DNA of 33,207 nt, from assembly GCF_002086125.1 (NCBI RefSeq), contig NZ_MVHG01000058.1, positions 1-33,207 on the forward strand. The letters run 5' to 3'. Both the position numbers and the translations under genes were made by a program. Under the pieces are notes generated by a model, which saw only the letters and a program-made list of their open reading frames with translations, did no database searches and was not told where the DNA came from. Below are positions 7,830 to 16,165 of the stretch, in pieces (position 1 is the first letter of the stretch; the number at the start of each line of letters is the position of its first letter). The stretch is from Mycobacterium arosiense ATCC BAA-1401 = DSM 45069 (lineage in GTDB: Bacteria; Actinomycetota; Actinomycetes; Mycobacteriales; Mycobacteriaceae).

Positions 7830-9530
7830 ATGACCCTCCCGGACAGCTCGGCTCAAGCTGCCTCAACGACGTTTGCCGACCTGCAGATCAACCCCTCGGT
7901 CCTGCGGGCGATCGCCGACGTCGGCTACGAATCGCCCACCGGCATTCAGGCCGCGACCATCCCGGCGCTGATCGCGGGCTCCGACGTTGTCGGGCTGGCC
8001 CAGACCGGCACCGGCAAGACCGCCGCGTTCGCGATTCCCATCCTGTCCAAGATCGACGTCACCAGCACCGCCACCCAGGCGCTGGTGCTCGCCCCGACCC
8101 GCGAACTTGCCCTGCAGGTGGCCGAGGCGTTCAGCCGGTACGGGGCCCATTTGCCCAAGATCAACGTGCTGCCGATCTACGGCGGCTCGTCCTACGGCGT
8201 GCAGCTGGCCGGTCTGCGCCGCGGGGCCCACGTGGTGGTCGGCACACCGGGCCGGGTGATCGACCACCTCGAGCGCGGCACCCTGGATTTGTCCCACGTC
8301 GACTACCTGGTGCTCGACGAGGCCGACGAGATGCTCACCATGGGCTTCGCCGAAGAAGTCGATCGCATTCTGTCCGAAACCCCGGAATACAAGCAGGTGG
8401 CGCTGTTCTCGGCGACCATGCCGCCGGCCATCCGCAAGATCACCACCAAGTATCTGCACGATCCGCTCGAGGTCAGCACCAAAACGAAAACCGCTACCGC
8501 CGAGAACATTGCGCAGCGCTACATCCAGGTCGCCGGGCCCCGCAAGATGGACGCGCTGACGCGGGTGCTGGAAGTCGAGCCGTTCGAGGCGATGATCGTT
8601 TTCGTCCGAACCAAACAGGCCACCGAGGAAGTCGCCGAAAAGCTCAGGGCCCGAGGGTTTTCCGCGGCAGCTATCAACGGAGACATCCCGCAGGGCCAGC
8701 GCGAGCGGACCGTCGCCGCCCTGAAGGACGGCAGCATCGACATTTTGGTCGCCACCGACGTGGCCGCGCGCGGTCTGGACGTGGAGCGGATATCGCACGT
8801 ACTCAACTACGACATCCCACATGACACCGAGTCTTACGTGCACCGGATCGGGCGCACCGGCCGGGCGGGTCGCTCGGGAACCGCGCTGCTGTTCGTCTCG
8901 CCGCGCGAGCGTCACCTGCTCAAGGCGATCGAAAAGGCCACCCGGCAAACGCTCATCCAGACCGAATTGCCCACCGTCGACGACGTCAACGCTCAGCGGG
9001 TGGCCAAGTTCGCCGATTCCATCACCACCGCGCTCGGTTCCCCCGGGATCGACCTATTCCGCAAGCTGGTTGAGGACTACGAACGCGAGCACGACACCCC
9101 GATGGCCGACATCGCCGCCGCGCTGGCGCTGCAGTCCCGCGACGGCGAGGAATTCCTGATGGCGCCCGAACCGCCCCCGGAGCGGCGCGAGCGGCGCACG
9201 GAACGTCGGGACCGACCCGAAAGGCCAAGCAACGACCAGCCTCTGGCCACCTATCGGATCGCGGTGGGCAAGCGGCACAAGATCGGCCCGGGCGCGATCG
9301 TCGGCGCCATCGCCAACGAGGGTGGGCTGCATCGCAGCGATTTCGGCCACATCGCGATCGGGCCGGATTTCTCCCTGGTGGAATTGCCGGCCAAGTTGCC
9401 CAAGTCGACCTTCAAACGCCTTGAGCACACCCGCATCTCGGGGGTACTGATCAACTTGCAACCCGAGCGGACATCCGCCAAGTCCCGCAGCCGAGACGGC
9501 GGAAAGCCGCGCAGGAAACACGGCGCATGA
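7830..9530 (+). CDS. deaD: DEAD-box ATP-dependent RNA helicase DeaD/CsdA
   Basis: A 566-residue RNA helicase that unwinds RNA duplexes, typically in ribosome assembly, mRNA turnover and cold adaptation. All core motifs are present: FADLQI and the Q-motif (about 15-44), AQTGTGKT 57-64, PTREL, TPGR, DEAD 163-166, SATMP 194-198, then in the second RecA domain ATDVAARGLD and HRIGRTGRAGR. Residues about 450-475 are a charged Arg/Glu linker. Residues about 480-550 form a C-terminal DbpA-type RNA-binding domain (RHKIGPGAIVGAIANEGG, then KSTFKRLEHTRI). The start is the ATG at 7830, immediately after the tandem repeat. The stop overlaps the acyltransferase start as ATGA, implying translational coupling. 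It is the Rv1253 counterpart. Confidence 0.95.
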   Translation: MTLPDSSAQAASTTFADLQINPSVLRAIADVGYESPTGIQAATIPALIAGSDVVGLAQTGTGKTAAFAIPILSKIDVTSTATQALVLAPTRELALQVAEAFSRYGAHLPKINVLPIYGGSSYGVQLAGLRRGAHVVVGTPGRVIDHLERGTLDLSHVDYLVLDEADEMLTMGFAEEVDRILSETPEYKQVALFSATMPPAIRKITTKYLHDPLEVSTKTKTATAENIAQRYIQVAGPRKMDALTRVLEVEPFEAMIVFVRTKQATEEVAEKLRARGFSAAAINGDIPQGQRERTVAALKDGSIDILVATDVAARGLDVERISHVLNYDIPHDTESYVHRIGRTGRAGRSGTALLFVSPRERHLLKAIEKATRQTLIQTELPTVDDVNAQRVAKFADSITTALGSPGIDLFRKLVEDYEREHDTPMADIAAALALQSRDGEEFLMAPEPPPERRERRTERRDRPERPSNDQPLATYRIAVGKRHKIGPGAIVGAIANEGGLHRSDFGHIAIGPDFSLVELPAKLPKSTFKRLEHTRISGVLINLQPERTSAKSRSRDGGKPRRKHGA

Positions 9531-10678
9531 CGCTGTCCGAAGAACAAGACGCCCAGGGCGGCCTCGAGCAGACCTCTCGCGTCGACCGGGTCGCCTCGCT
9601 GACCGGGATCCGCGCCGTCGCCGCGCTCCTCGTCGTCGGCACGCACGCGGCCTACACCACCGGCAAATACACGCACGGGTATTGGGGCCTGGTCGGTTCC
9701 CGGATGGAGATCGGTGTGCCGATCTTCTTCGTGCTCTCGGGCTATCTGTTGTTCCGCCCGTGGGTGAAGGCGGCGGCGAGAAGCGATCGACAGCCCTCGT
9801 TGAGTCGTTATGCGTGGCACCGGGTTCGACGCATCATGCCCCCGTACGTCATTACGGTGCTGTTCGCCTACGTCCTGTACCACTTCCGCGACGCCGGGCC
9901 CAACCCCGGCCACAGCTGGCTGGGGCTGGCGCGCAACCTGACGCTGACGCAGATCTATTGCAACGGCTATTTGGGCAAGTACCTGCACCAGGGGCTGACC
10001 CAGATGTGGAGCCTGGCGGTGGAGGCGTCGTTCTACGTCGTGCTGCCGCTGTTGGCATACCTGCTACTGGTGCTGATCTGCCGGCGGCAGTGGCAGCCGA
10101 AGTTGGTGCTGGGCGCCCTGGCGGGGATGGCGTTGATCAGCCCGGCCTGGTTGGTCCTGGTGCACACCGATCACTGGTTCCCGGACGGGGCACGGCTGTG
10201 GCTGCCCACCTATCTGGCGTGGTTCCTCGCCGGCATGATGCTGACCGTGCTGCAGGAGATGGGGGTGCGCGGCTACGGATTCGTGGCCCTACCACTGGCG
10301 GTCATCTGCTATTTCATCGTGTCCACGCCCATTGCCGGCGCGCCCACGACCTCCCCGGCAACGCTGAGCGAGGCGTTGTTCAAGACGTGCTTCTACGCCG
10401 TCATCGCCGCGCTCGCGGTCGCGCCGCTCGCCCTGGGCGGCGCTCCCAGTGTCCAAGGCTGGTATTCGCACATCCTGGCCAGCCGTCCGATGGTGTGGCT
10501 GGGGGAGATCTCCTACGAGATCTTCCTGATCCACTTGATCACTATGGAATTCGCGATGGACTACATCGTGGGCGCGCGGGTCTACACCGGTCCGATGCTG
10601 TACCTGTTCGTCGCGACGCTGGTGGTGACGATTCCGCTCGCGTGGTTGCTGCACCGGTTCACCCGGGTGCGGGACTGA
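9527..10678 (+). CDS. Acyltransferase 3 family integral membrane protein (Rv1254 type)
   Basis: A 383-residue polytopic membrane protein of the acyltransferase_3 family, whose members transfer acyl groups to sugars, lipids or peptides of the envelope. Family marks: SLTGIRAVAALLVVGTHAA near residues 24-42, with the conserved histidine at 40; VPIFFVLSGYLLFRPW around 63-80; and MWSLAVEASFYVVLPLL around 160. About ten hydrophobic segments follow to the C-terminus, which ends in a basic RFTRVRD. The start overlaps the deaD stop by 4 nt, so it is likely cotranscribed with the helicase gene. It converges with the TetR gene (5 bp between stops). The acceptor is unknown. Confidence 0.88.
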   Translation: MTLSEEQDAQGGLEQTSRVDRVASLTGIRAVAALLVVGTHAAYTTGKYTHGYWGLVGSRMEIGVPIFFVLSGYLLFRPWVKAAARSDRQPSLSRYAWHRVRRIMPPYVITVLFAYVLYHFRDAGPNPGHSWLGLARNLTLTQIYCNGYLGKYLHQGLTQMWSLAVEASFYVVLPLLAYLLLVLICRRQWQPKLVLGALAGMALISPAWLVLVHTDHWFPDGARLWLPTYLAWFLAGMMLTVLQEMGVRGYGFVALPLAVICYFIVSTPIAGAPTTSPATLSEALFKTCFYAVIAALAVAPLALGGAPSVQGWYSHILASRPMVWLGEISYEIFLIHLITMEFAMDYIVGARVYTGPMLYLFVATLVVTIPLAWLLHRFTRVRD

Positions 10679-10683
10679 GCCGT

Positions 10684-11265
10684 CTAGCCGCGCGCGGAAA
10701 CCGGCGTCACGATCGGGACGACGAATTCCTCGATCATCGCCCGCTCCTCGTCTTCGTCGTGGCCGGGGTAGGTCAGCAAGGAGACGATCACCCGCACCAT
10801 CCAGCGGCCGCGACGTTCGATGGCGGCGGGATCGTCGGGTCCCAGCGAGTGCAGGAACGCCACCGCCAGGGCCGCGATGACGTCGGACTGTCCGGCCAGT
10901 TCGCCACCCACCGGCGGGCGGGTGGTGGCGAACCAGGATGCCAGCGCCGGGCTTTCGCGAACCATCGCCAGTGTGACGAGGACGCTTGCGACCAGCCGTT
11001 CGCGCGGGTCCTCGATATCGCCGGTGCGCGCGACGATCTCCCGGCCCAGCCGGTGGGTTTCGCGGTGGATGTAGGCGGTTCGCAGGGCCTCGCGGTTCTC
11101 GAAGTACCGGTACAGCGTCGCGCGGGAACAGCCTGCCGCCCGGGCGATTTCGTTCATGCCGATCGAGTCGGAGTCGCGTTGGGTATAGAGCCGCTCGGCC
11201 GCGTCGAGGATCCGGTCGGCGGCCGCCTCGGTTCGGTGCGTACCCAGCCAGTCGCTGGCGGGCAT
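10684..11265 (-). CDS. TetR-family transcriptional regulator (Rv1255c type)
   Basis: A 193-residue TetR repressor. The N-terminal helix-turn-helix spans about residues 14-60: AADRILDAAERLY, then GMNEIARAAGCSRATLYRYF and ENREALR, the classic TetR DNA-binding pattern. The rest is a helical ligand/dimerisation domain without an identifiable ligand. The ATG at 11265-11263 shares one base with the cyp130 stop (TGATG), so the two are translationally coupled; longer in-frame openings upstream lie within cyp130 and are rejected. The arrangement cyp130-tetR in one transcript suggests autoregulation, and a perfect inverted repeat at the cyp130 start (12487-12512) is the likely operator. That last link is inference. 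Confidence 0.9.
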   Translation of the reverse strand: MPASDWLGTHRTEAAADRILDAAERLYTQRDSDSIGMNEIARAAGCSRATLYRYFENREALRTAYIHRETHRLGREIVARTGDIEDPRERLVASVLVTLAMVRESPALASWFATTRPPVGGELAGQSDVIAALAVAFLHSLGPDDPAAIERRGRWMVRVIVSLLTYPGHDEDEERAMIEEFVVPIVTPVSARG

Positions 11266-12506
11266 CAGGCCTTCATCCGGATCGGCACCGACAGCGGGCG
11301 GCGCACGTAGCTGCCGCCGGCCCAGACGATGCCGGACTCGTCCACCTCGAAGCTCGGGCAGCGGGTCAGGAGTTCGGTGAGTGCCACGCGGGATTGCATC
11401 CGCGCGGCGGCGGCGCCCAGGCAATGGTGTGCGCCATGGCTGAACGTCAGGATGTTGCGGGGGCAGCGGGTCACGTCGAGTTCGGCTGCGTCCGAACCGT
11501 ATTGGCGTTCGTCGCGGTTGGCCGAGCCGTAGAGCAGCAGCACCCTGCGCCCGGCCGGGATGGTCGTCTCACCGATGGTCACGTCGCGGGTGACCGTGCG
11601 GGCCAATCCCTGCACCGGCGAGGTCAACCGCAGCAGCTCCTCCACCGCATCCGGGATCAGGTGCGGTTCGTCGACCAGCCGCCGTCGCTGGTCGGGACGC
11701 TGGTGCAGCAAAGGCATTGATCCGCCGAGCATTCCGGTCGTGGTGTCATTGCCGCCGGTCACCATCGTGAATGTGAACGCCAGGATCGACAGGGTGCCCG
11801 CGACGTCGCCGTCGGCGCCGACCCCGGCGGCCACAAGGTGCGAAATGGTGTCGTCCTCGGGTTCGGTCCGCCGCCGTTCGATCAACCCGGTGAAGTAGGC
11901 CATCATCGACCCGACCGCGTCGCCGGCGGTTTCCAGGGCGCCGGCGACGCCGCCTTCGGCGGTGTTGGCCGCGACGATGGCCTGGGTCCAGCCGTCGAAC
12001 TGGGCCCAATCCTCCTCGGGCACACCGAGATAATGGGCCACCACCATCGACGGCAGCGGCTTGAACAGCTCCGCGACGATGTCGCCGCCGCCGGCCGAAC
12101 GCAACCCCTCGATGCGCTCGACGACGAACTCGGTGACTTTGGGCTCAACGGCCTCCACCTGCCGCGGCGTGAAGCCGCGCGATACCAGCTTACGAAACTC
12201 GGTGTGCACCGGTGGATCCTGCATCACGAACGGCGGATTGTCCTGCAGCCCGATCAGTTCCAAGTCATCATAGTTGACGGTCAGACCCTTGGCGGACGAA
12301 AAGGTCTCGTGGTCGCGGGCCGCGGCCCACACGTCGGCGTGCCGGGAGAGTACGTAGTAGTCATGCTCGGGGTGGTTGGCCGGCACGACGTGGTGCACGG
12401 GATCGTGGTCGCGCAGCGCGCGGTACATCGGCCACGGATTGGACCAGGTGTCGGCGGTGGCCAGCTGGAAAGCGACCGGTGCTTTGTGAGACATAACAGC
12501 AGCCAT
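11265..12506 (-). CDS. cyp130: Cytochrome P450 CYP130
   Basis: A soluble class I bacterial P450 of 413 residues that would hydroxylate or N-demethylate a small organic substrate using ferredoxin/reductase electrons; the natural substrate is unknown. The haem-binding loop is FSHGAHHCLG with thiolate Cys362. The ExxR pair is E290/R293. The I-helix oxygen-activation motif reads GGNDTT (251-256), where most P450s have A-G; a glycine here is a known feature of CYP130. The sequence closely follows Rv1256c. Two ATGs are possible, at 12506 and 12494; the N-terminal MxxVMSH pattern remembered from M. tuberculosis supports 12506. Both lie inside arms of an inverted repeat. tetR follows with overlapping stop/start. 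Confidence 0.93.
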   Translation of the reverse strand: MAAVMSHKAPVAFQLATADTWSNPWPMYRALRDHDPVHHVVPANHPEHDYYVLSRHADVWAAARDHETFSSAKGLTVNYDDLELIGLQDNPPFVMQDPPVHTEFRKLVSRGFTPRQVEAVEPKVTEFVVERIEGLRSAGGGDIVAELFKPLPSMVVAHYLGVPEEDWAQFDGWTQAIVAANTAEGGVAGALETAGDAVGSMMAYFTGLIERRRTEPEDDTISHLVAAGVGADGDVAGTLSILAFTFTMVTGGNDTTTGMLGGSMPLLHQRPDQRRRLVDEPHLIPDAVEELLRLTSPVQGLARTVTRDVTIGETTIPAGRRVLLLYGSANRDERQYGSDAAELDVTRCPRNILTFSHGAHHCLGAAAARMQSRVALTELLTRCPSFEVDESGIVWAGGSYVRRPLSVPIRMKA

Positions 12507-12512
12507 GTCTCA
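12487..12512. promoter_or_regulatory. Perfect inverted repeat over the cyp130 start, candidate TetR operator
   Basis: TGAGACAT, a 10-bp spacer, then ATGTCTCA: arms of 8 bp without mismatch. The cyp130 ATG at 12506 and the alternative ATG at 12494 each lie in one arm. A TANNNT element (12526-12521) places the expected transcript start within or next to the right arm, so bound repressor would block initiation. Assignment to the downstream tetR product is inferred from position. Confidence 0.55.
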
Positions 12513-12520
12513 TTGGTACG

Positions 12521-12526
12521 ACAGTA
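12521..12526 (-). promoter_or_regulatory. Candidate -10 element for cyp130
   Basis: TACTGT on the minus strand matches TANNNT and sits 14 nt upstream of the cyp130 ATG at 12506. Expected initiation is near 12514, overlapping the inverted repeat at 12487-12512. No convincing -35 hexamer is seen. Confidence 0.35.
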
Positions 12527-12555
12527 GCGGCGATATGTCAACCGGTCGCTGGCGT

Positions 12556-12604
12556 CGAACGTGCGCTTAACTTCACACTCGCCGGCGAACGTGCACTTAA
12601 CTTC
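12556..12604. repeat. Two direct copies of a 19-bp motif, period 30 bp
   Basis: CGAACGTGCRCTTAACTTC occurs at 12556-12574 and 12586-12604 with one difference (G/A). It lies in the 144-bp gap between the flavoprotein gene and cyp130. It may be part of a dispersed intergenic repeat or two binding sites; the sequence alone does not decide. Confidence 0.7.
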
Positions 12605-12617
12605 CCGTTCGAGAAGG

Positions 12618-12655
12618 CCCGACCTAGAACGCGAGACCTAGATGCCCGACCTAGA
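12618..12655. repeat. Three short direct repeats containing GACCTAG
   Basis: GACCTAG starts at 12621, 12635 and 12648 (spacing 14 and 13 bp), each followed by A. The last copy includes the stop codon of the upstream flavoprotein gene (TAG on the minus strand at 12653-12651), so the repeat probably arose by small tandem duplication of the gene end. Confidence 0.65.
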
Positions 12656-14018
12656 TTCCCGACCCAGGGTTGAGGATGCCGTGGGGGTCCAGCGCCTGCT
12701 TGATGCGCCGGTTGAGGTCCATCACGTCGGGTCCCAAATAACCTGCCAGCCAGGGCCGCTTCAACCGGCCGACGCCGTGCTCACCGGTGATCGTGCCGCC
12801 AAGGCCTACCGCCAGATCCATGATCTCGCCGAACGCCAGGTGCGCGCGTTCGGTCTTGTCGGCATCGGCGGGGTCGTAGACGAGCAGCGGGTGGGTGTTG
12901 CCGTCGCCGGCGTGGGCGATCACCGAGATCATCAGGTCGCGTTCCGCGGCGATGCGAGCGATCCCGGTTACCAGCCGGCCCAGGGCCGGAAGCGGCACGC
13001 CGACGTCTTCGAGCAGTAGTGACCCCTTGGCTTCGACGGCCGGGATGCAGAACCGCCGGGCCACGACGAACGCCTCGCCCTCGTCGGGATCGTCGGTCGA
13101 AAACACTTCCGTCGCAGCATGTTCGGCGAACACCTCGGCCATGATCTCGGCGTCCTCGCTGCCCGCGCGGCCGCGCTCGTCGGACCCGGCCACCAGCATG
13201 GCGGCCGCCCCGCGGTCGAGATCCATGCGCAGGGTGTCCTCGACGGCGTTGATCGCCACCGAATCCATGAACTCCAGCATCGAGGGACGAAGTCGCGCGG
13301 TGACGCCGAGCACCGCCTCGACCGCGTCCTCGACGGTGGCGAAGCTGGCCACCACGATGCTCGACGCGTTCTGCTTGGGTACCAGTCGCAGCGTCACCTC
13401 GGTGACGACGCCCAGCGTGCCCTCGCTGCCGACGAACAGCTTGGTCAGTGACAGCCCCGCGACGTCTTTCAACCGTGGGCCGCCCAGCCGCACAGCCGTC
13501 CCGTCGGCCAGCACCACCTGCATGCCCAGCACGTAGTCGGTGGTGACGCCGTATTTCACGCAGCACAGCCCGCCGGCGTTGGTGGCGATGTTGCCGCCGA
13601 TGCTGCAGATCTCGAACGACGACGGATCGGGCGGATACCACAGGCCGTGCTCGGCGACGGCCTGCTTCACCTCGGCGTTGAACAGCCCCGGCTGGCATAC
13701 GGCGGTTCGGGTCACCGGGTCGACCGTGATGTCGCGCATTTTCTCGGTGGACAGGACGATGCCGTTGTCCAGGGCGGTCGCCCCGCCGGACAGTCCGCTG
13801 CCCGCGCCGCGGGTCACGACGGGCACCCGGTGCGCGGTGGCCCAGCGCAGCACGGTCTGCACGTCTTCGGTGCGCCGCGGCCGCACCACCGCCAGCGGCT
13901 TGCCGGCCGACGGGTCGAAGGCGCGGTCCTGGCGGTAGCCCTCGGTGACCGTCGGGTCGGTGACCACCATCCCCTCGGGGAGATCGGCGATCAGGCCGGC
14001 CAGGGCGTCAGAGCTCAC
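12651..14018 (-). CDS. FAD-linked oxidase, GlcD/D-lactate dehydrogenase type (Rv1257c type)
   Basis: A 455-residue flavoprotein of the VAO/FAD_binding_4 superfamily, which oxidises 2-hydroxy acids such as glycolate or D-lactate. The N-terminal FAD domain (about 40-220) contains VVRPRRTEDVQTVLRWA, RGAGSGLSGGA (70-80) and GGNIATNAGGLCCVKYG. The C-terminal FAD-oxidase_C domain carries HAGDGNTHPLLVYDP and GTITGEHGVGRLKRPWL, conserved for metal and substrate binding. The start is the GTG at 14018, 16 bp after the tap stop, so it is probably cotranscribed with tap. A 144-bp gap with short repeats separates it from cyp130. Exact substrate is not determinable; no GlcE/GlcF partners are adjacent. Confidence 0.88.
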   Translation of the reverse strand: MSSDALAGLIADLPEGMVVTDPTVTEGYRQDRAFDPSAGKPLAVVRPRRTEDVQTVLRWATAHRVPVVTRGAGSGLSGGATALDNGIVLSTEKMRDITVDPVTRTAVCQPGLFNAEVKQAVAEHGLWYPPDPSSFEICSIGGNIATNAGGLCCVKYGVTTDYVLGMQVVLADGTAVRLGGPRLKDVAGLSLTKLFVGSEGTLGVVTEVTLRLVPKQNASSIVVASFATVEDAVEAVLGVTARLRPSMLEFMDSVAINAVEDTLRMDLDRGAAAMLVAGSDERGRAGSEDAEIMAEVFAEHAATEVFSTDDPDEGEAFVVARRFCIPAVEAKGSLLLEDVGVPLPALGRLVTGIARIAAERDLMISVIAHAGDGNTHPLLVYDPADADKTERAHLAFGEIMDLAVGLGGTITGEHGVGRLKRPWLAGYLGPDVMDLNRRIKQALDPHGILNPGSGI

Positions 14019-14034
14019 GACCCGATCCTAAGCG

Positions 14035-15276
14035 TCACGGGCCCGGGTCCTCGGCGAACTCCGGCGCGCGGTCCAGTTCGCGCAGCGACGGCAGCCGGCA
14101 GGCGATGAGGCCGATCAGCAGGATCGGCACCGCCAGCACACCGAACGTGAGCTTCAGACCGGCCGCGTCGGTCAGCGGACCGGCCACCAGCAAGCCCACC
14201 GGCCCGGCCGCATAGGTCAAGCCGGTCATCACCCCGACCACCCGGCCGCGCAGACGGTGTGGCGCCCGGGTCTGCATCACGTAGTTGTAGATCGGCTGGA
14301 TCGGCCCGTAGACCAGGCCGATCACCGCGCACAGGACCAGGATTACCGGCAGCGGCGGCAGAAAGGCCACCCCGACCGTGGCCGCGCCGAACGTGAGGGT
14401 CGCCGCCAGCACGGCCGTGCGCCGCCGCAGGCGGTGCGACAGCGCGGCATAGCCGATCGCCCCCGCCACGCCACCGAACCCGATCGCCATCAACGCCCAG
14501 CCCAGCTGCGCGGGTTGGTGCTGGTCGGAAAAGTATTTGGGGAACAGCACGCTTTCCATCGGCAAGTACAGTGCGGTGACCAGCAGGTCGATCAAGCCGA
14601 GGGTTCGCAGCACCCGCACGCTCCAGACGAAGCGCAGGCCTTCGGCGATGCCGGACAGCCACCCGTCGGGACGGGTCTCGCGATCGGGCTTGCCGGCGCC
14701 CTCGAGCCGCAGCGACCCGATGGTCAGGATGGACAGCCCGAACAACCCCGCGGTCACCCACATCGTGTTGATGCCGCCGACCGTGGCGATCATCAGGCCG
14801 CCGACGCCCGGGCCCACGATGAAGCCCAAATTCAGAATCGCCTCGTAGATGCTGTTGGTGCGGGCCAGCGACCAGCCCGCGCGGGCGGCGGCCTCGGGCA
14901 GCATCGATTCGCGCGCGGTCGTCCCGGCCGGGTCGAACGCCGCCGCGAAGAAGGCCAGGGCGGCCAGCACCGCCAGGTTGAGCGCGTCCGCGCCGAGCCA
15001 CCACGCGATCAGCGGCACGGCGGTCACCGCGGTCCCGGAGAGCGAATCCGAGATGAGCGACACCCGGCGGCGCCCGACGTAGTCGACCGCGCCGCCGGCG
15101 ACCAGGGTGGACAACACCAGCGGCAGCGTCATGGCCAGGGCGACGGCCGACGCGTCGCGCGCGCTGTCGTGATGCTGCAACGCCAGCCAGGGAAACGCAA
15201 CGATCGAGATGCCGCTCCCCGCGGTCGCCATCAATGTGGCGAACAGGATCAGGAACGCTGGGCCGCCGCTTTTCAT
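14035..15276 (-). CDS. tap: MFS multidrug efflux pump Tap (Rv1258c type)
   Basis: A 413-residue, 12-TM major facilitator related to Tap, which in mycobacteria exports tetracycline, aminoglycosides such as streptomycin, and other drugs. Recognisable blocks: GPAFLILFATLMATAGSG at the N-terminus, GGAVDYVGRRRVSL (motif A region), PEAAARAGWSLARTNSIYEA, ALYLPMESVLFPKYF and PLPVILVLCAVIGLVYGPIQ. The ATG at 15276 was chosen because it aligns with the M. tuberculosis N-terminus; the frame is open to 15339 but would overlap the divergent udgB start. The 61-bp divergent region contains a TANNNT -10 and an AT-rich patch upstream of the -35 region. In M. tuberculosis tap belongs to the WhiB7 regulon (established); control here is inferred. 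Confidence 0.9.
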   Translation of the reverse strand: MKSGGPAFLILFATLMATAGSGISIVAFPWLALQHHDSARDASAVALAMTLPLVLSTLVAGGAVDYVGRRRVSLISDSLSGTAVTAVPLIAWWLGADALNLAVLAALAFFAAAFDPAGTTARESMLPEAAARAGWSLARTNSIYEAILNLGFIVGPGVGGLMIATVGGINTMWVTAGLFGLSILTIGSLRLEGAGKPDRETRPDGWLSGIAEGLRFVWSVRVLRTLGLIDLLVTALYLPMESVLFPKYFSDQHQPAQLGWALMAIGFGGVAGAIGYAALSHRLRRRTAVLAATLTFGAATVGVAFLPPLPVILVLCAVIGLVYGPIQPIYNYVMQTRAPHRLRGRVVGVMTGLTYAAGPVGLLVAGPLTDAAGLKLTFGVLAVPILLIGLIACRLPSLRELDRAPEFAEDPGP

Positions 15277-15292
15277 TGGAAGATCGCCGCCG

Positions 15293-15331
15293 AATGTATG
15301 CCAACGCCCCATTTGGCGGCCACCGATTTTT
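15293..15331 (-). promoter_or_regulatory. Candidate tap promoter with AT-rich WhiB7-like patch
   Basis: On the minus strand AAAAATC (15331-15325) precedes a GC-rich -35 region, and TACATT (15298-15293) fits TANNNT, 16 nt before the tap ATG. WhiB7-controlled promoters carry a short AT-rich stretch just upstream of the -35. The spacing here is only approximately right, and the -35 hexamer is poor. Confidence 0.3.
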
Positions 15332-15337
15332 CCTCTC

Positions 15338-16165
15338 ATGCAGGATGTTCATGTGCTCGCCCACCCACGTACCGGCCAGGTGTTCGGCTCACCGGTCGGT
15401 TCCGGCACCGGATGGCCGGGGGATCCGGCCACACCGCAGACCCCGGTGGCGGCCGACGCCGCCGCGGTCGCCGAGCTCGCCGAGCACGCCGGCTCGATTC
15501 CCGAAATCGACGCCCTGGTCAGCGTCTGCCGAGCCTGCCCGCGGTTGGTCGACTGGCGCGAGGACGTCGCCGTCGTCAAGCGTCGAGCCTTTGCCGACCA
15601 GCCGTATTGGGGCCGGCCGGTGCCCAGCTGGGGGTCGGCGCGGCCGCGGTTGATGATCGTCGGATTGGCGCCCGCCGCCCACGGCGCCAACCGGACGGGA
15701 CGGATGTTCACCGGCGACCGCTCGGGCGACCAGTTGTACGCGGCGCTCTACCGGGCCGGGCTGGTGAACCAACCGACCAGCGTCGACGCCGCGGATGGCT
15801 TGCGGACCAAGTACGTTCGCATCGTCGCACCGGTGCACTGCGCGCCTCCCGCCAACGCCCCGACGCCGCAGGAGCGCGACACCTGCTGGCCCTGGCTGCG
15901 GGCCGAATGGCGGCTGGTCTCCGAGGATGTTCGGGTGGTCGTCGCCCTGGGCGGGTTTGGCTGGCAGATCGCGCTGCGGCTGCCGGGCACCACGGCCGGG
16001 CGTAAGCCCCGCTTCGGCCACGGTGTCGTCGCTGACCTGGCGCCCGGTGTGCGGCTGCTCGGCTGCTACCACCCGAGCCAGCAAAACATGTTCACCGGTA
16101 AGTTGACACCGGCAATGCTCGACGACGTCTTCTGCGACGCTAAGGAACTGGCAGGAATCAAGTGA
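15338..16165 (+). CDS. udgB: Family 5 uracil-DNA glycosylase UdgB
   Basis: A 275-residue DNA-repair glycosylase that removes uracil, and also hypoxanthine or ethenocytosine, from double-stranded DNA. Cysteines 64, 67, 168 and 183 match the four ligands of the family's [4Fe-4S] cluster (CRACPRLV and CAPP...DTC). Catalytic motif A reads GLAPAAHGANRTGRMFTGDR (109-128), with alanine and glycine where family 1 enzymes have Asp/His, as usual for UDGb. Motif B is GCYHPSQQN (242-250). The ATG at 15338 was chosen over a longer opening at 15209, which overlaps tap. It matches Rv1259 closely apart from the N-terminus. Its stop overlaps the next gene's GTG by 4 nt (GTGA), indicating an operon. Confidence 0.93.
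   Translation: MQDVHVLAHPRTGQVFGSPVGSGTGWPGDPATPQTPVAADAAAVAELAEHAGSIPEIDALVSVCRACPRLVDWREDVAVVKRRAFADQPYWGRPVPSWGSARPRLMIVGLAPAAHGANRTGRMFTGDRSGDQLYAALYRAGLVNQPTSVDAADGLRTKYVRIVAPVHCAPPANAPTPQERDTCWPWLRAEWRLVSEDVRVVVALGGFGWQIALRLPGTTAGRKPRFGHGVVADLAPGVRLLGCYHPSQQNMFTGKLTPAMLDDVFCDAKELAGIK

Noticed and set aside
7484..8824. Long plus-strand reading frame with a repeated 19-residue unit, and a matching minus-strand one at 7557-7856
   Set aside because: The repeat period of 57 bp is a multiple of 3, so frames stay open by chance; the plus-strand frame continues as a shadow through deaD, and the compositions are Arg/Ser/Pro artefacts.
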